Shown in pieces: positions 36,742-46,271 of a DNA stretch of 52,591 nt (its first letter is position 1; each line of letters starts with the position of its first letter). The notes below the pieces were generated by a model that worked only from the letters and a program-made list of their open reading frames with translations, was not told where the DNA came from and searched no databases. The DNA lies in contig NZHT01000060.1 of NCBI GenBank assembly GCA_002691385.1, positions 1 through 52,591 on the forward strand, written 5' to 3'. The stretch is from Flammeovirgaceae bacterium (GTDB lineage: Bacteria; Bacteroidota; Bacteroidia; Cytophagales; Cyclobacteriaceae). Both the position numbers and the translations under genes were made by a program.

Positions 36742-37924
36742 GTTTTAATCTTCTTTTTTTGTGAGCTTCTACTACGTAATAATCAATTAAGGGAGCAAAT
36801 ACATTCATAAAGAGTATAGCCAACATAATGCCCTCAGGATAAGCAGGGTTAGAAATTCTAATGATCACGGTAAGAACACCAATCATGAATCCATAAATCC
36901 ACTTGCCCATTTCAGTTTGTGCAGCAGAAACCGGATCGGTAGCCATAAAAACTGCTCCAAAAGCCAATCCTCCAACCACAAGATGATAATGTGCAGGCAT
37001 CAACATAAAACTGTTTGCACCAGATAGATTATATATCATTCCCATCACCCAAGCACCCCCAAACACTGATAAGATAATCTTCCAACTCCCCACACCCGTG
37101 AAAACTAATATGGCAGCACCAATTAAGCACATAAGAACTGAAGTTTCTCCAATACTTCCAGGTATTATTCCTAAGAATAAGTTCCAAAAATCAAACATTC
37201 CAGCATACCAATGACCGCCAAGATCAGCCATCATTTCTGTCCCATTTGCTGCTGCTGCAGCTCCATATGACAACAAAGTGGCTCCGGAAAATCCATCAAC
37301 AGCCACTTCATCTCCTAAATATGTCCAAACCATATCTCCTGCTATTTGAGAAGGATATGCGAAATAAAGAAATGCGCGAGAGGTTAACGCAACATTAAGA
37401 ATATTCATACCAGTTCCTCCAAATACTTCTTTAGCGATAATAACACCAAAGGCTGTGGCCACAGCCACTTGCCATAAAGGAATAGTTGCAGGCATGACCA
37501 AAGGAATTAAAATACCTGTTACCAAAAAGCCCTCTTCAATTGGATGATTTCTGATTACACAAAAGGTAAACTCTACTCCCAAGCCTACCCCATAAGAAAC
37601 AATTAAGATGGGCAAGACTTGTCCTGCTCCCAACAGAAATTTACTTAAAAAAGTAGCATCAAACACTCCGGTAGCGAGAAAATGTTGATGCCCTACGTTC
37701 CACATACCAAATAACAAACATGGAATTAAAGCGACGATGACAGTAAACATAACTCGCTTTAAATCTGCAGCATCTTTAACTTGGACACCTGTGGGTCCTG
37801 TGGTAAGACTCGGTTTAAAAAAAATCGTCCTATGTCCCTCGTATAGGGTATGCAATTTTTCATATTTAGCACCCTTCTCTACATGGGGTTTGATATTATC
37901 AAATAGATTTTGTAATAATTTCAT
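36728..37924 (-). CDS. nqrB: Na+-translocating NADH:quinone reductase subunit B
   Basis: Polytopic subunit that carries a covalent FMN and contributes to the sodium path and quinone site. The flavinylation motif FSGATLLSYG is intact at about residue 220. The conserved VGGLAFGAVFMATDPVSAAQT and RNHPIEEGFLVTG segments are present, the latter being part of the conserved membrane core. Length 398 is typical. It begins 3 bp after nqrA. Confidence 0.96.
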   Translation of the reverse strand: MKLLQNLFDNIKPHVEKGAKYEKLHTLYEGHRTIFFKPSLTTGPTGVQVKDAADLKRVMFTVIVALIPCLLFGMWNVGHQHFLATGVFDATFLSKFLLGAGQVLPILIVSYGVGLGVEFTFCVIRNHPIEEGFLVTGILIPLVMPATIPLWQVAVATAFGVIIAKEVFGGTGMNILNVALTSRAFLYFAYPSQIAGDMVWTYLGDEVAVDGFSGATLLSYGAAAAANGTEMMADLGGHWYAGMFDFWNLFLGIIPGSIGETSVLMCLIGAAILVFTGVGSWKIILSVFGGAWVMGMIYNLSGANSFMLMPAHYHLVVGGLAFGAVFMATDPVSAAQTEMGKWIYGFMIGVLTVIIRISNPAYPEGIMLAILFMNVFAPLIDYYVVEAHKKRRLKRATI

Positions 37925-37927
37925 TAA

Positions 37928-39289
37928 TCAGCTATTTCGAATGAGTTCAATGCCTTTTCTTACAATGGCTTGAATGTCGTTTTTGGAAACATCTATGTAT
38001 TCACACAATGCCACATCTTCTTCGATAACTTCGTAAATCCCCAATGCTTCCATTTCATCGTAATCATTTGAGATGATCGACTTAAACAAATAAGTTGGCA
38101 GAATATCCATTGGCAAAATTTTCTCGAAAGCACCAGAGATAGTAAAATTTCTTTGCTCACCATTAGTGTTGGTATCTAATACTTTCTCTTTTTTAGGGTT
38201 TAAAAAAGAAAACAAACCAAACGCTTTGTGAAAACTTAACTTCTTGAAACTGGGTAACATCCAACCGAGAAACTCCTCTTCATCACCTTCTGGGATAACA
38301 GATATCTGATTATGAAAATGACCCAAATACCCACGAACACCAACATGCTCTCCGGTCAATACATTCCCCGAAATACATCTTAAATTCGTTTCTTTCAAAT
38401 TATTAGCCAATAGTTTATCTAAACAAGCACCTGAATAAGTCTTGACATAATGTGGATGAATTACTTCTGACCCCGTAATGGCAATCAACTTAGTAGCGTC
38501 ATAAATACCTTCCAAAAATAAAGTTCCTATTCGCGCAACTGAAAGCGGATCTATCGTCCAGACCTTATCATTTTTACCAATAGGCTTGATGTGATGTATT
38601 TGTATGCCTACATTCCCCACTGGATGGGGTCCTGAAAACTTGTGGATCTCAACATCCTCTATTCCACTGAAAACGCTGGGTATTTCAGTAGCATCTAAGC
38701 TTAAATGTATATTCCCCTTAACTAGCTTATTTAAAACATCAATTCCCAACTGAAAAACTTCTTCTTTCCCACGCATTAAATAAGCCATGTCTGGAGCACA
38801 CGGGCTCGAATCAAAAGCCGAAATGTAAATAGCAGAAGGTTCATCCGATGGATTGGCTACTACTCCAAAGGGTCGTTGAATAAACGAAGGCCAAACACCG
38901 CTTGCGGTTAATGTAGCTACTGCTTCTGCTCTAGTTATATTATTGATCTCTGCTTTTGAGTACTTCTTAAAGCCTTTGTATTCTATTTTTTTGTCAGCTA
39001 AAATACGGATTTCAATAATTTTTCTTCTCTCACCCCTAATTATCTCACTAATTTCTCCGCTCACAGGTGCAACAAACAAAACATCTTCATTTCCTTTATC
39101 ATAAAATAATGGACTTCCTGACTTGACATTTTCACCAACAGATACTAATAACTTGGGTTGTACCAAGCCTTTGAAATCACTTGGTTTAATTGCAAAAGAA
39201 TCAGGCTGATTTATTTTACACTCTTCCAGTAGAGCTCGTCCGGCCAAAGGAAGGTTAAACCCTTTATTTAAATGAAATGTGCGCGGCAT
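37928..39289 (-). CDS. nqrA: Na+-translocating NADH:quinone reductase subunit A
   Basis: Cytoplasmic peripheral subunit of Na+-NQR and first gene of the nqrABCDE operon. The N-terminal segment (LNKGFNLPLAGRAL), the VAPVSGEISEIIRGERR barrel-sandwich motif and the central VWPSFIQRPFGVVANP segment are typical. Length 453 is normal. A TATTTTTG element at 39331-39324 (minus strand) could be the -7 box, although no well-placed TTG was found. ispH lies 123 bp upstream on the same strand, so read-through is also possible. Confidence 0.96.
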   Translation of the reverse strand: MPRTFHLNKGFNLPLAGRALLEECKINQPDSFAIKPSDFKGLVQPKLLVSVGENVKSGSPLFYDKGNEDVLFVAPVSGEISEIIRGERRKIIEIRILADKKIEYKGFKKYSKAEINNITRAEAVATLTASGVWPSFIQRPFGVVANPSDEPSAIYISAFDSSPCAPDMAYLMRGKEEVFQLGIDVLNKLVKGNIHLSLDATEIPSVFSGIEDVEIHKFSGPHPVGNVGIQIHHIKPIGKNDKVWTIDPLSVARIGTLFLEGIYDATKLIAITGSEVIHPHYVKTYSGACLDKLLANNLKETNLRCISGNVLTGEHVGVRGYLGHFHNQISVIPEGDEEEFLGWMLPSFKKLSFHKAFGLFSFLNPKKEKVLDTNTNGEQRNFTISGAFEKILPMDILPTYLFKSIISNDYDEMEALGIYEVIEEDVALCEYIDVSKNDIQAIVRKGIELIRNS

Positions 39290-39412
39290 GAATGTATCTT
39301 TGTAGTCTTCTTCAAGATTCGTGCAAAAATAATAATAAATCTTTAAAAAAATAAGTTAAGAAGTCAACTAAATAATTTTTTCGACTAATAAAAAACAACA
39401 AGCCCTATCCAC

Positions 39413-40285
39413 TTAACTCAATAAATAATTGGATACTTGTTCCATCAACCAGTTCGGAGTGGAAGTTGCCCCACAAATACCGACATGATCAGTATTTTTC
39501 AGCCATTCTTTCTTAATTTCAAACTCATTTTCAATGAAGTAACTCCGACGATTTTGTTTGAGGCAAACTTGATAAAGAGCTTTACCATTCGAGCTTTTTT
39601 TACCGGAAACAAAAAGAATAATATCGTGTTTTTTCGCAAATTTTTCTAATTGAGGTTCTCGATTAGAAACTTGTCGACATATACTATCATTTGCCTTAAA
39701 ATCATCTTCAATAAGTTGGCCTCTTTCTTGCACTATGCGATCTTCAATGAGTGATCTCATATGATAAAAGCCTTTGGTACTTTTTGTAGTTTGGCTGTAC
39801 AAGATAATAGGCCTAGACCAATCAATAAGCTCCAGATCCTTTTCCTCCATTACGACAATCGCCTCCTCATTTGTCTGACCAATGAGACCGATCACTTCGG
39901 CATGTCCTGGTTTGCCATAAATAACAATTTGCCCTTTTTTTTCTTTGACTTGATCAAAAGAATTCTTCACTCTATTTTGAAGCTTTAGTACTACCGGACA
40001 AGAGGCATCAATCAACTCAATGTTGTTAGCTAAAGCTAATTTATAAGTCTCAGGGGGCTCACCATGTGCCCGAATCAATACTTTAGCATCACGAATTTTA
40101 ATAAGATCTTCATGATTGATTATTTTCAAACCTTTCGCTGCCAGACGCTCCACTTCCATACTGTTGTGGACAATGTCCCCTAAACAATACAAAGTCCCTC
40201 CTTGATTCATTTCATCTTCGGCCATCTGAATGGCAAATTCAACACCGAAACAATAACCTGAATTAATATCTATTTCAACCTTCAT
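39413..40285 (-). CDS. ispH: 4-hydroxy-3-methylbut-2-enyl diphosphate reductase
   Basis: Last step of the MEP isoprenoid pathway, a [4Fe-4S] enzyme making IPP and DMAPP. The three cluster cysteines are C12 (SGYCFGVEFAI), C96 (IDASCPVVLK) and C203 (NDSICRQVSNRE). H74 in RAHGEPP and the GKPGHAEVIG loop are also present. Length 290 is normal. It overlaps cmk by 11 bp, so the two are probably cotranslated. Confidence 0.97.
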   Translation of the reverse strand: MKVEIDINSGYCFGVEFAIQMAEDEMNQGGTLYCLGDIVHNSMEVERLAAKGLKIINHEDLIKIRDAKVLIRAHGEPPETYKLALANNIELIDASCPVVLKLQNRVKNSFDQVKEKKGQIVIYGKPGHAEVIGLIGQTNEEAIVVMEEKDLELIDWSRPIILYSQTTKSTKGFYHMRSLIEDRIVQERGQLIEDDFKANDSICRQVSNREPQLEKFAKKHDIILFVSGKKSSNGKALYQVCLKQNRRSYFIENEFEIKKEWLKNTDHVGICGATSTPNWLMEQVSNYLLS

Positions 40286-40958
40286 AAATAATTTTATTGG
40301 CTAAGTCTACGATTTTTTTCACTTGATCCTCAAAGATAAGATAACTGCTATCCAGAACAATTGCATCCTCTGCCTTGATCAATGGGCTGTCTAACCTATT
40401 AGTATCTAAATAATCTCTTGAGAAAAGATTTTTTTTTATCTCTTCTGAATTAACTTGAATGCCTTGCTCCTCAAGCTCCTTTTTCCGACGCTTGGATCTA
40501 ATATCTAAATCTGCGGTCATGAATATTTTCAGAGCAGCATCAGGAAACACCACCGTACCTATATCTCTACCATCCATGACAATTTTTTTACGCTGTCCCA
40601 ACGCCTGTTGCCGACTCACCAAAGCTTTTCTAATGAAAGGCTGGGTAGCAATTTGACTGACAATTTCATCAACTTCTGGAAGCCTGATTTGGTAATCCAT
40701 AATCTGACCATTTAATAAAATCTCTGAAGCATTCAGCATATTATTAAAACGAAAAGAAATTAAAATTTCATCCAATGCGGCAATTACTTCTTTTTCCTTT
40801 TCAAAGCTAATTTGATGATCTATGAAATAGCGGGCAATACAACGGTACATCGCACCTGAATCAATATAGGTATAACCCAGAGCACTGGCTACTTTTTTGG
40901 CAGTAGAACTTTTTCCTGTACCAGAAAATCCATCAATCGCTAAGACAATATCAACCAT
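40275..40958 (-). CDS. cmk: Cytidylate kinase
   Basis: Phosphorylates CMP/dCMP. From the ATG at 40958 (MVDIVLAIDGFSGTGKSST) the P-loop GFSGTGKSSTAKKVA lies at residues 9-23, and the VMDGRDIGTVVFPDA motif and YRCIARYF segment are intact. That ATG overlaps the stop of the small upstream gene by one base (TGATG); a TTG seven codons upstream is less likely. Length is 227 residues. Confidence 0.97.
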   Translation of the reverse strand: MVDIVLAIDGFSGTGKSSTAKKVASALGYTYIDSGAMYRCIARYFIDHQISFEKEKEVIAALDEILISFRFNNMLNASEILLNGQIMDYQIRLPEVDEIVSQIATQPFIRKALVSRQQALGQRKKIVMDGRDIGTVVFPDAALKIFMTADLDIRSKRRKKELEEQGIQVNSEEIKKNLFSRDYLDTNRLDSPLIKAEDAIVLDSSYLIFEDQVKKIVDLANKIIYEG

Positions 40959-41119
40959 CAACAATCCTTTACAGGACAATTAGATTTTCCTGGCTTCATT
41001 TTCCCCTTATAGCGTTGTTGACCAGGATTATTTTTACAACTTTCCATAGGAGATACAATCAACATTAATAACAGCAGAGTTCCTATATAGAGTACATATT
41101 TTATTAAAGAATATCTCAT
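40958..41119 (-). CDS. Unannotated 53-residue membrane-anchored or secreted peptide
   Basis: An ATG overlaps the fabD stop (TAATG) and the frame ends in TGATG with the cmk ATG, so it fills the fabD-cmk gap exactly. The product is a hydrophobic helix (about residues 8-24, YVLYIGTLLLLMLIVSP) followed by MESC and a short basic tail rich in lysine and glycine. It has cysteines at 28, 48 and 53 (the last residue). It may be a small lipoprotein (MESC is only a poor lipobox) or a bitopic peptide with a disulfide-capable tail. I do not recognise a family. The double stop-start overlap is the main evidence that it is translated. Confidence 0.72.
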   Translation of the reverse strand: MRYSLIKYVLYIGTLLLLMLIVSPMESCKNNPGQQRYKGKMKPGKSNCPVKDC

Positions 41120-41991
41120 TAAAAACTATTTACCTGCATTTCTCTATTTACTTTCTTAACCAAACCTTGTAAAACATTACCTGGCCCTGATTCATGAAAA
41201 GAAGTTGCCCCATCAGAAATCATTTGTTTTACACATTGGGTCCATTTAACGGGAGAAGTCAACTGTGCTATAAGGTTAGATTTAATCACCGAAACGTCGG
41301 TATTCCCTTTTGCATCCACATTTTGATAAATCGGGCATTTTGGAAGCCTAAATTCAGTAACTGCGATGGCTTCTGCTAACTCGGAACGAGCCGACTCCAT
41401 TAAAGGAGAATGAAATGCTCCACTTACTGGCAGAAGTAATGCCCGCTTGGCCCCTGCCGCCTTCATCCCCTCACATGCCAAATTAACCGCTGCTACTTGA
41501 CCCGAAATCACTAACTGACCTGGACAATTGTAATTAGCCGCTACAACAATCCCTTCTGTTTCAAAGCAAATCTCTTCGACCTGTTCGTCGGTAAGTCCAA
41601 TAATTGCAGCCATGGTTGAAGGCTCTTTTTCACACGCCTTTTGCATGGCTAGCGATCGCTGTGATACCAATCTTAATCCATCCTCGAAATCAAGCACGCC
41701 ACTCGCCACCAAAGCTGAAAATTCTCCTAAAGAATGACCTGCTAGCATTTCAGGTGAAAAATTATCCTTACATAATGCATTAATTATACTATGTAAAAAT
41801 ACGGCTGGCTGAGTTACTCTGGTTTGTTTTAAATCTTCTACAGTCCCCTCAAACATAATTTGGGTTATCTCAAAACCTAATATTTCATTAGCTTGTAAAA
41901 AATATTTTTTTGCTGTGGAATTTGTCGCAAATAATTCTTTACCCATTCCAGGATACTGGGCTCCTTGTCCAGGAAATACAAATGCATGCAT
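41119..41991 (-). CDS. fabD: Malonyl CoA-acyl carrier protein transacylase
   Basis: Loads malonate onto ACP for fatty acid synthesis. It starts MHAFVFPGQGAQYPGMG, has the nucleophile S87 in AGHSLGEFSALVASG and the catalytic histidine region SGAFHSPLMESA (about residue 200). Length 290 is typical. It is the first gene of the tight fabD / small peptide / cmk / ispH group. Confidence 0.97.
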   Translation of the reverse strand: MHAFVFPGQGAQYPGMGKELFATNSTAKKYFLQANEILGFEITQIMFEGTVEDLKQTRVTQPAVFLHSIINALCKDNFSPEMLAGHSLGEFSALVASGVLDFEDGLRLVSQRSLAMQKACEKEPSTMAAIIGLTDEQVEEICFETEGIVVAANYNCPGQLVISGQVAAVNLACEGMKAAGAKRALLLPVSGAFHSPLMESARSELAEAIAVTEFRLPKCPIYQNVDAKGNTDVSVIKSNLIAQLTSPVKWTQCVKQMISDGATSFHESGPGNVLQGLVKKVNREMQVNSF

Positions 41992-42038
41992 AGGTTATAT
42001 TTAAAATTTAAATTAAGCACAAATCTAGCAAGGATGGA

Positions 42039-42461
42039 TCAATCCAAAAACCTTTTAGCAAGTTCTGGAGTCGGTATTTTACATTTTTCTTGTCGCCCAA
42101 ACCATAAGTATCTTCTTTTAGCAATCAAATCATAAAAAAAGTCAGCAATGCTGGTAGGTAAAAAACTGAAAAAATAAATCCATCTCCAATTCCATGAAAA
42201 AGACTTCGCAACTTTAAAAACAGCGGTACTCTTTTCAAAGACTTGATGATCTTCAAACAAGTAGATGGTGTTCATCTTCGAGTGAGCCGCAGGTAAATTG
42301 TTTTCTGATAATATTTTTTGAGCAAATTTAGACTGTAAAGAGGCAAATTTATAATGGTTCAGTGCCTCTTGATCAATAATAAAATTAACGGCTCCGATGC
42401 AAAGGTTACATACACCATCAAATAAAAGAACCGGCGATTCTATTTTAGCAGTTGAATCCAT
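42039..42461 (-). CDS. DCC-family (DUF393) thiol-disulfide oxidoreductase
   Basis: A 140-residue protein with the family signature LLFDGVCNLCIGAVNFIID near the N-terminus (D-G-V-C-x2-C, about residues 12-30) and a C-terminal RRYLWFGRQEKC segment. The CxxC suggests thiol-disulfide chemistry; the physiological substrate of this family is not established. No signal peptide is seen. Its ATG lies 22 bp inside the end of the upstream surface-protein gene, so the two are probably coupled. Confidence 0.88.
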   Translation of the reverse strand: MDSTAKIESPVLLFDGVCNLCIGAVNFIIDQEALNHYKFASLQSKFAQKILSENNLPAAHSKMNTIYLFEDHQVFEKSTAVFKVAKSFSWNWRWIYFFSFLPTSIADFFYDLIAKRRYLWFGRQEKCKIPTPELAKRFLD

Positions 42462-45247
42462 CCTTTATAAGTTTTTTTCTGTTTGGCATTAGTTAACACA
42501 TCAAAGGTTACTTCTGAGACATAGAAATACACACCTGCAGCCAGCGGTGATCCCGCATTATTTTTCCCATCCCATTGGATCAATATCGATGACTCATTTT
42601 CAAATTTAAGGTCAAAAACCTCTTTCCCTGTTCGATCTAAAACCTTGAAGGAAACCTTTAATATAAAGCGAGGACAATACATTGGTCTAAAAGTATCATT
42701 GAAGGCATCACCATTAGGTGAAAAAGCATTGGGTAAAATAAACTGAGAACAATTATCAATACAACTTGTATTTGAAAAATCACTCTCATTCAATGATCTA
42801 TCCACCGCGGTAATACGATAACAGCCTTTAAAGGAATTCAATACCGAGTGTTGATAGCTGGTTTCTACTGTACTATCCAGAAGATAAAAATCTTGGTCCA
42901 ATCCCGTCGGACTAAAATAAACTCGGAAATAAATCACATCATCATCACATTGTGAACTCTCATTCTCCAACCATGAAACAATGTTTTCAAAAGTCATCTC
43001 TGAACAATTAGCCATATCATCTCTCGAGTCACAATCATAAGAATTGGAAACTTTTACATCTAAGGGACTGCAAGGAACTATGTTATCATTGGGTTGCGCA
43101 CACACAATTTGTGAATTATTGACTAAGGGAGTAGGCAATATTGGATTGTCATATCCTCCATAGGTAGTCAAGGCATAGCAATAAATCAATTCGTCATCCA
43201 ATGCAATATTATTAAAGCGACCATAATCTAAATAGCTAAATCCCTTTTCTGATATTTTTACCGAATCGATCAGGGTCATTAAGTCAGGATTACTCAAATT
43301 CGAGCGATCTCGATAAACATAATGATAAGGATACGACAATATATTATTTGACCAAGGTACATTCGCTTGCCATGAAAGCTCAACAGCACTCAAAAGCGGC
43401 TTTGCACCTAATTTAACTGAGGAAGCCACCGCGGAAGAATCTATAAATCTATTATTAGCATCATATACTGCAATTCGATAAGCATAAGCATAGTCTGCAG
43501 TATTGAGATCCATCTGATCTATAAATAATGTATCTGATATTTTTTCAGCAACTAATATCTCTTCATTTAAGTAGAATCCTGAAGATCTGTACAGTGAATA
43601 CGTGTAGGGGGCGGGAAAAGTTGTTGCATAAGGTGGTGTCCAATCTATCTTTATCCGTCCATCTTCTGAAGTTTCTAGCACATCAACATGGGTAATCACT
43701 GGTGCATCAGTCTCTAGTGTCAAACACACTTCTTCAGAAATATAACTAGTTCCTAGACCTGGATTTGGGAACTGTGCTACGATTCGATAGCAATAATTAG
43801 CCCCTGGGGCTAACCTTTGATCAACAAATAACGTCTCTGAAGCAGATGTTTTTGCGATTAAACTGTAGCCAGAATAAGGAGGCATGCCTACCTCACAATC
43901 ATCTAGATCAAAATCAAAATCTCCCACACGTCTCCAAATTTCTATTTCACTAGCATTACTGCAGACATAATCATCCCAAGTAAGTTCGATAGATCTTCCC
44001 GATTTGGGTACAAGGGCCAAACCTTGCGGAGCAGGCCCTACTATTGAGATCTCCCAGGTGCCAAACTCGGTTAACGTCGGGCCTACCTTAATATTATTCT
44101 CGATAGGATTATCTGCTACCTTAAACTGCACTTCATAAGCCCTTTCCCTGATGTGACCACAGAAAGTATTCCATTCAAAATTTAATTTCCCCGGCGTATC
44201 TTGAAAAGTAGCTGGGAAAGAATTAGGACTTTTATAGGTAGCCGATGAGTTAACTTCAAATGGCCCTCCAAAAGCTTCTATTTTTACCTGATGACCATCT
44301 GGGTCTGTACCAACTATAGCTTGAACAACCTGATCTCCAGCCGTCACGCAAATTGGCCCTGGAATTTCTAATTTCGGTTTTTCATTATCCCCCTCATAAA
44401 TAATGATCTGCATATCTCTGGTCACATAACCCAAGCGGTACCATTTCCCTCCTATTTTCCTCCACTCCTCAATTCTAAAAGCAACATTATATTCTGCACA
44501 TTCAGACACTCCACTTGGACAATCTGATGATCCCAAATTATAAACATCCCCTGGAGCATCCCAAATAAGATCACCATAGGCCTCATTTAAATCTAAAGAT
44601 GGAGGAGTTAAGTTTTCACTTCCTTGACCAAAATTAGTGTAGAAATCAGGGTGATTCAGCGATCTGTAAAGAACTACTTCTGAATTTTTCCCCATTTTTG
44701 GGATAACTAAATAATAGGCAAGACTGTCTCCATCAATATCAAAAGCGCCCGCGTTGTGTATGAATCGGGCACCAGGAATCCCTTCATCAATGGGAGGCAC
44801 AGTTAATATCGGTGTATTATTGACACCAAAAAAAGGATCTATAATAATCAGGGTTTCGGTATAAAAAGGAGTATTCAAAGAATTTTCCATATTCGCAATA
44901 CCTGCATTTCTGTTATCCTCAGAATAACTCACAATGTAGCTATTAGGTGCTTTATATGTATGAATCAAAGTAAATTCTGCACGCACAATGTTGTTCGTTA
45001 ATTGTGTTTCTATCACATTAAAATCTCCAGAAATCACCGTACCATCTCCAAAATCGAAGTCGCCTCCGCCAAATTCAATATTTGTTTCAGTATCCCTGTA
45101 TCCGATGAAAGTAAACTCGTATTCAAAGGTTAAATTACTTATCCTTCGCGCAATCACTTCTCCAGCTCTGATATGCGAGGCTTTAACGGCTTCAAAGCAA
45201 AATAAATGTATGACAAAAAAGGCACCTAAAAATTTAACAAAATTCAT
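42440..45247 (-). CDS. Surface protein with FN3 domains and type B (CHU_C) type IX sorting domain
   Basis: From the ATG at 45247 (MNFVKFLGAFFVIHLFCFEA, signal peptide) it is 935 residues. The N-terminal region (SHIRAGEVIARRISNLTFEYEF type) is a recurrent module of gliding-associated Bacteroidota proteins. Fibronectin type III-like repeats follow from about residue 405 to 720. The last 100 residues, FILPNAFSPNGDAFNDTFRP to YKGWIQLLK, are the gliding motility-associated C-terminal domain recognised by the type IX secretion system, with the usual WDGKNNAGSPLAAGVYFY motif. It is therefore inferred to be exported to the cell surface; its ligand is unknown. It ends overlapping the DCC gene. Confidence 0.92.
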   Translation of the reverse strand: MNFVKFLGAFFVIHLFCFEAVKASHIRAGEVIARRISNLTFEYEFTFIGYRDTETNIEFGGGDFDFGDGTVISGDFNVIETQLTNNIVRAEFTLIHTYKAPNSYIVSYSEDNRNAGIANMENSLNTPFYTETLIIIDPFFGVNNTPILTVPPIDEGIPGARFIHNAGAFDIDGDSLAYYLVIPKMGKNSEVVLYRSLNHPDFYTNFGQGSENLTPPSLDLNEAYGDLIWDAPGDVYNLGSSDCPSGVSECAEYNVAFRIEEWRKIGGKWYRLGYVTRDMQIIIYEGDNEKPKLEIPGPICVTAGDQVVQAIVGTDPDGHQVKIEAFGGPFEVNSSATYKSPNSFPATFQDTPGKLNFEWNTFCGHIRERAYEVQFKVADNPIENNIKVGPTLTEFGTWEISIVGPAPQGLALVPKSGRSIELTWDDYVCSNASEIEIWRRVGDFDFDLDDCEVGMPPYSGYSLIAKTSASETLFVDQRLAPGANYCYRIVAQFPNPGLGTSYISEEVCLTLETDAPVITHVDVLETSEDGRIKIDWTPPYATTFPAPYTYSLYRSSGFYLNEEILVAEKISDTLFIDQMDLNTADYAYAYRIAVYDANNRFIDSSAVASSVKLGAKPLLSAVELSWQANVPWSNNILSYPYHYVYRDRSNLSNPDLMTLIDSVKISEKGFSYLDYGRFNNIALDDELIYCYALTTYGGYDNPILPTPLVNNSQIVCAQPNDNIVPCSPLDVKVSNSYDCDSRDDMANCSEMTFENIVSWLENESSQCDDDVIYFRVYFSPTGLDQDFYLLDSTVETSYQHSVLNSFKGCYRITAVDRSLNESDFSNTSCIDNCSQFILPNAFSPNGDAFNDTFRPMYCPRFILKVSFKVLDRTGKEVFDLKFENESSILIQWDGKNNAGSPLAAGVYFYVSEVTFDVLTNAKQKKTYKGWIQLLK

Positions 45248-45545
45248 AGTAAACAAACTCTAGTTCTATCATTACTCTAAAACAAACCCTATTAAGCTTA
45301 TTGAATAATACTGAATCTCACCCTAATTAATATGGACATTGAAATGAAAATAATTATTCTCATAAATATTTAATGCAAGAATAAGGCCAAAAACAATATA
45401 ACTAATTTGAAAAAAGGCGAAAATATCATTTTGTCTACAATCACCTAGCAAAGTAAAATCAAATTAGCCTAGATCATTGGAAGATAACCAATCTACATAT
45501 AACTTTGATTTTAACCTGGTAAAATCTAAAATATAAATTATCGTA
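45248..45545. other. Divergent intergenic region between the type IX surface protein and sdhC
   Basis: About 298 bp without a gene. The sdhC-proximal end holds a good promoter. No matching TAnnTTTG element was found for the minus-strand surface-protein gene. Confidence 0.5.
45477..45507 (+). promoter_or_regulatory. Bacteroidota-type promoter of sdhCAB
   Basis: TTG (45477-45479), a 20-bp spacer and TAACTTTG (45500-45507) fit the TTG-N19/20-TAnnTTTG pattern. Transcription would start near 45514, leaving about 32 nt before the sdhC ATG. Confidence 0.65.
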
Positions 45546-46202
45546 ATGAGTTTTATACTGAGTTCAATTGGGAAGAAAGTAGCCATGTCACTATCCGCCT
45601 TTTTCCTTATCTCTTTTCTGCTTTTACACGTAGCAATCAATTTTTTGTCAGTCGTAAGTGAAAGAATGTACAATGAAGCTTCGCACTTTATGGGTACCAA
45701 CCCAATCATACAATTTGTTATGCAGCCGATTCTCATCTTAGGAGTTTTGTTCCATTTTACCTTAGGATTTGTACTAGAATTTCAAAACAAGAGTGCGAGA
45801 CCCGTCAAATATGAAATGAAAAATAATCAACTAAATTCTAGTTGGCTTTCAAGAAATATGATTTATTCCGGACTAGTCATTTTGGCTTTTCTAGGACTCC
45901 ATTTTTATGATTTCTGGATTCCTGAAATTCAATACAAATATATTGAATTTCAAGACCCAAATAGACATAGATACTTTGCTGAATTGACCCACAAATTTGA
46001 AGATCCAACGCGTGTTGGTTTTTATACTGTCTCTTTCATTTTATTGATGATGCATTTATTGCACGGTTTTCAATCAGCATTTCAATCTTTGGGAGTTAAT
46101 AATAAATTTGCACCCGGTATTAAAAAGACGGCTTGGGCTTTTTCAGTAGCTATCCCACTGACATTTGTATTTATTGCACTTTTCCATCACTTAAAACACT
46201 AA
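45546..46202 (+). CDS. sdhC: Succinate dehydrogenase/fumarate reductase cytochrome b subunit
   Basis: Single membrane anchor subunit of the diheme type (B-type SQR/QFR), 218 residues with five hydrophobic segments. Candidate heme histidines lie in helices LLLHVAINF, LFHFTLGF and LMMHLLHGFQSAFQSLG. The start of the family (SSIGKKVAMSLSAFFLISFLLLHV) is clear. It precedes sdhA by 69 bp. The absence of a separate sdhD is expected for this type, where one subunit replaces SdhC and SdhD. Confidence 0.95.
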   Translation: MSFILSSIGKKVAMSLSAFFLISFLLLHVAINFLSVVSERMYNEASHFMGTNPIIQFVMQPILILGVLFHFTLGFVLEFQNKSARPVKYEMKNNQLNSSWLSRNMIYSGLVILAFLGLHFYDFWIPEIQYKYIEFQDPNRHRYFAELTHKFEDPTRVGFYTVSFILLMMHLLHGFQSAFQSLGVNNKFAPGIKKTAWAFSVAIPLTFVFIALFHHLKH

Positions 46203-46271
46203 ATTCAAATGCTCAACAATCTTATATGATGCTGATTTTTAACCTCAAACACTTTAAGTAATAATAATAAA

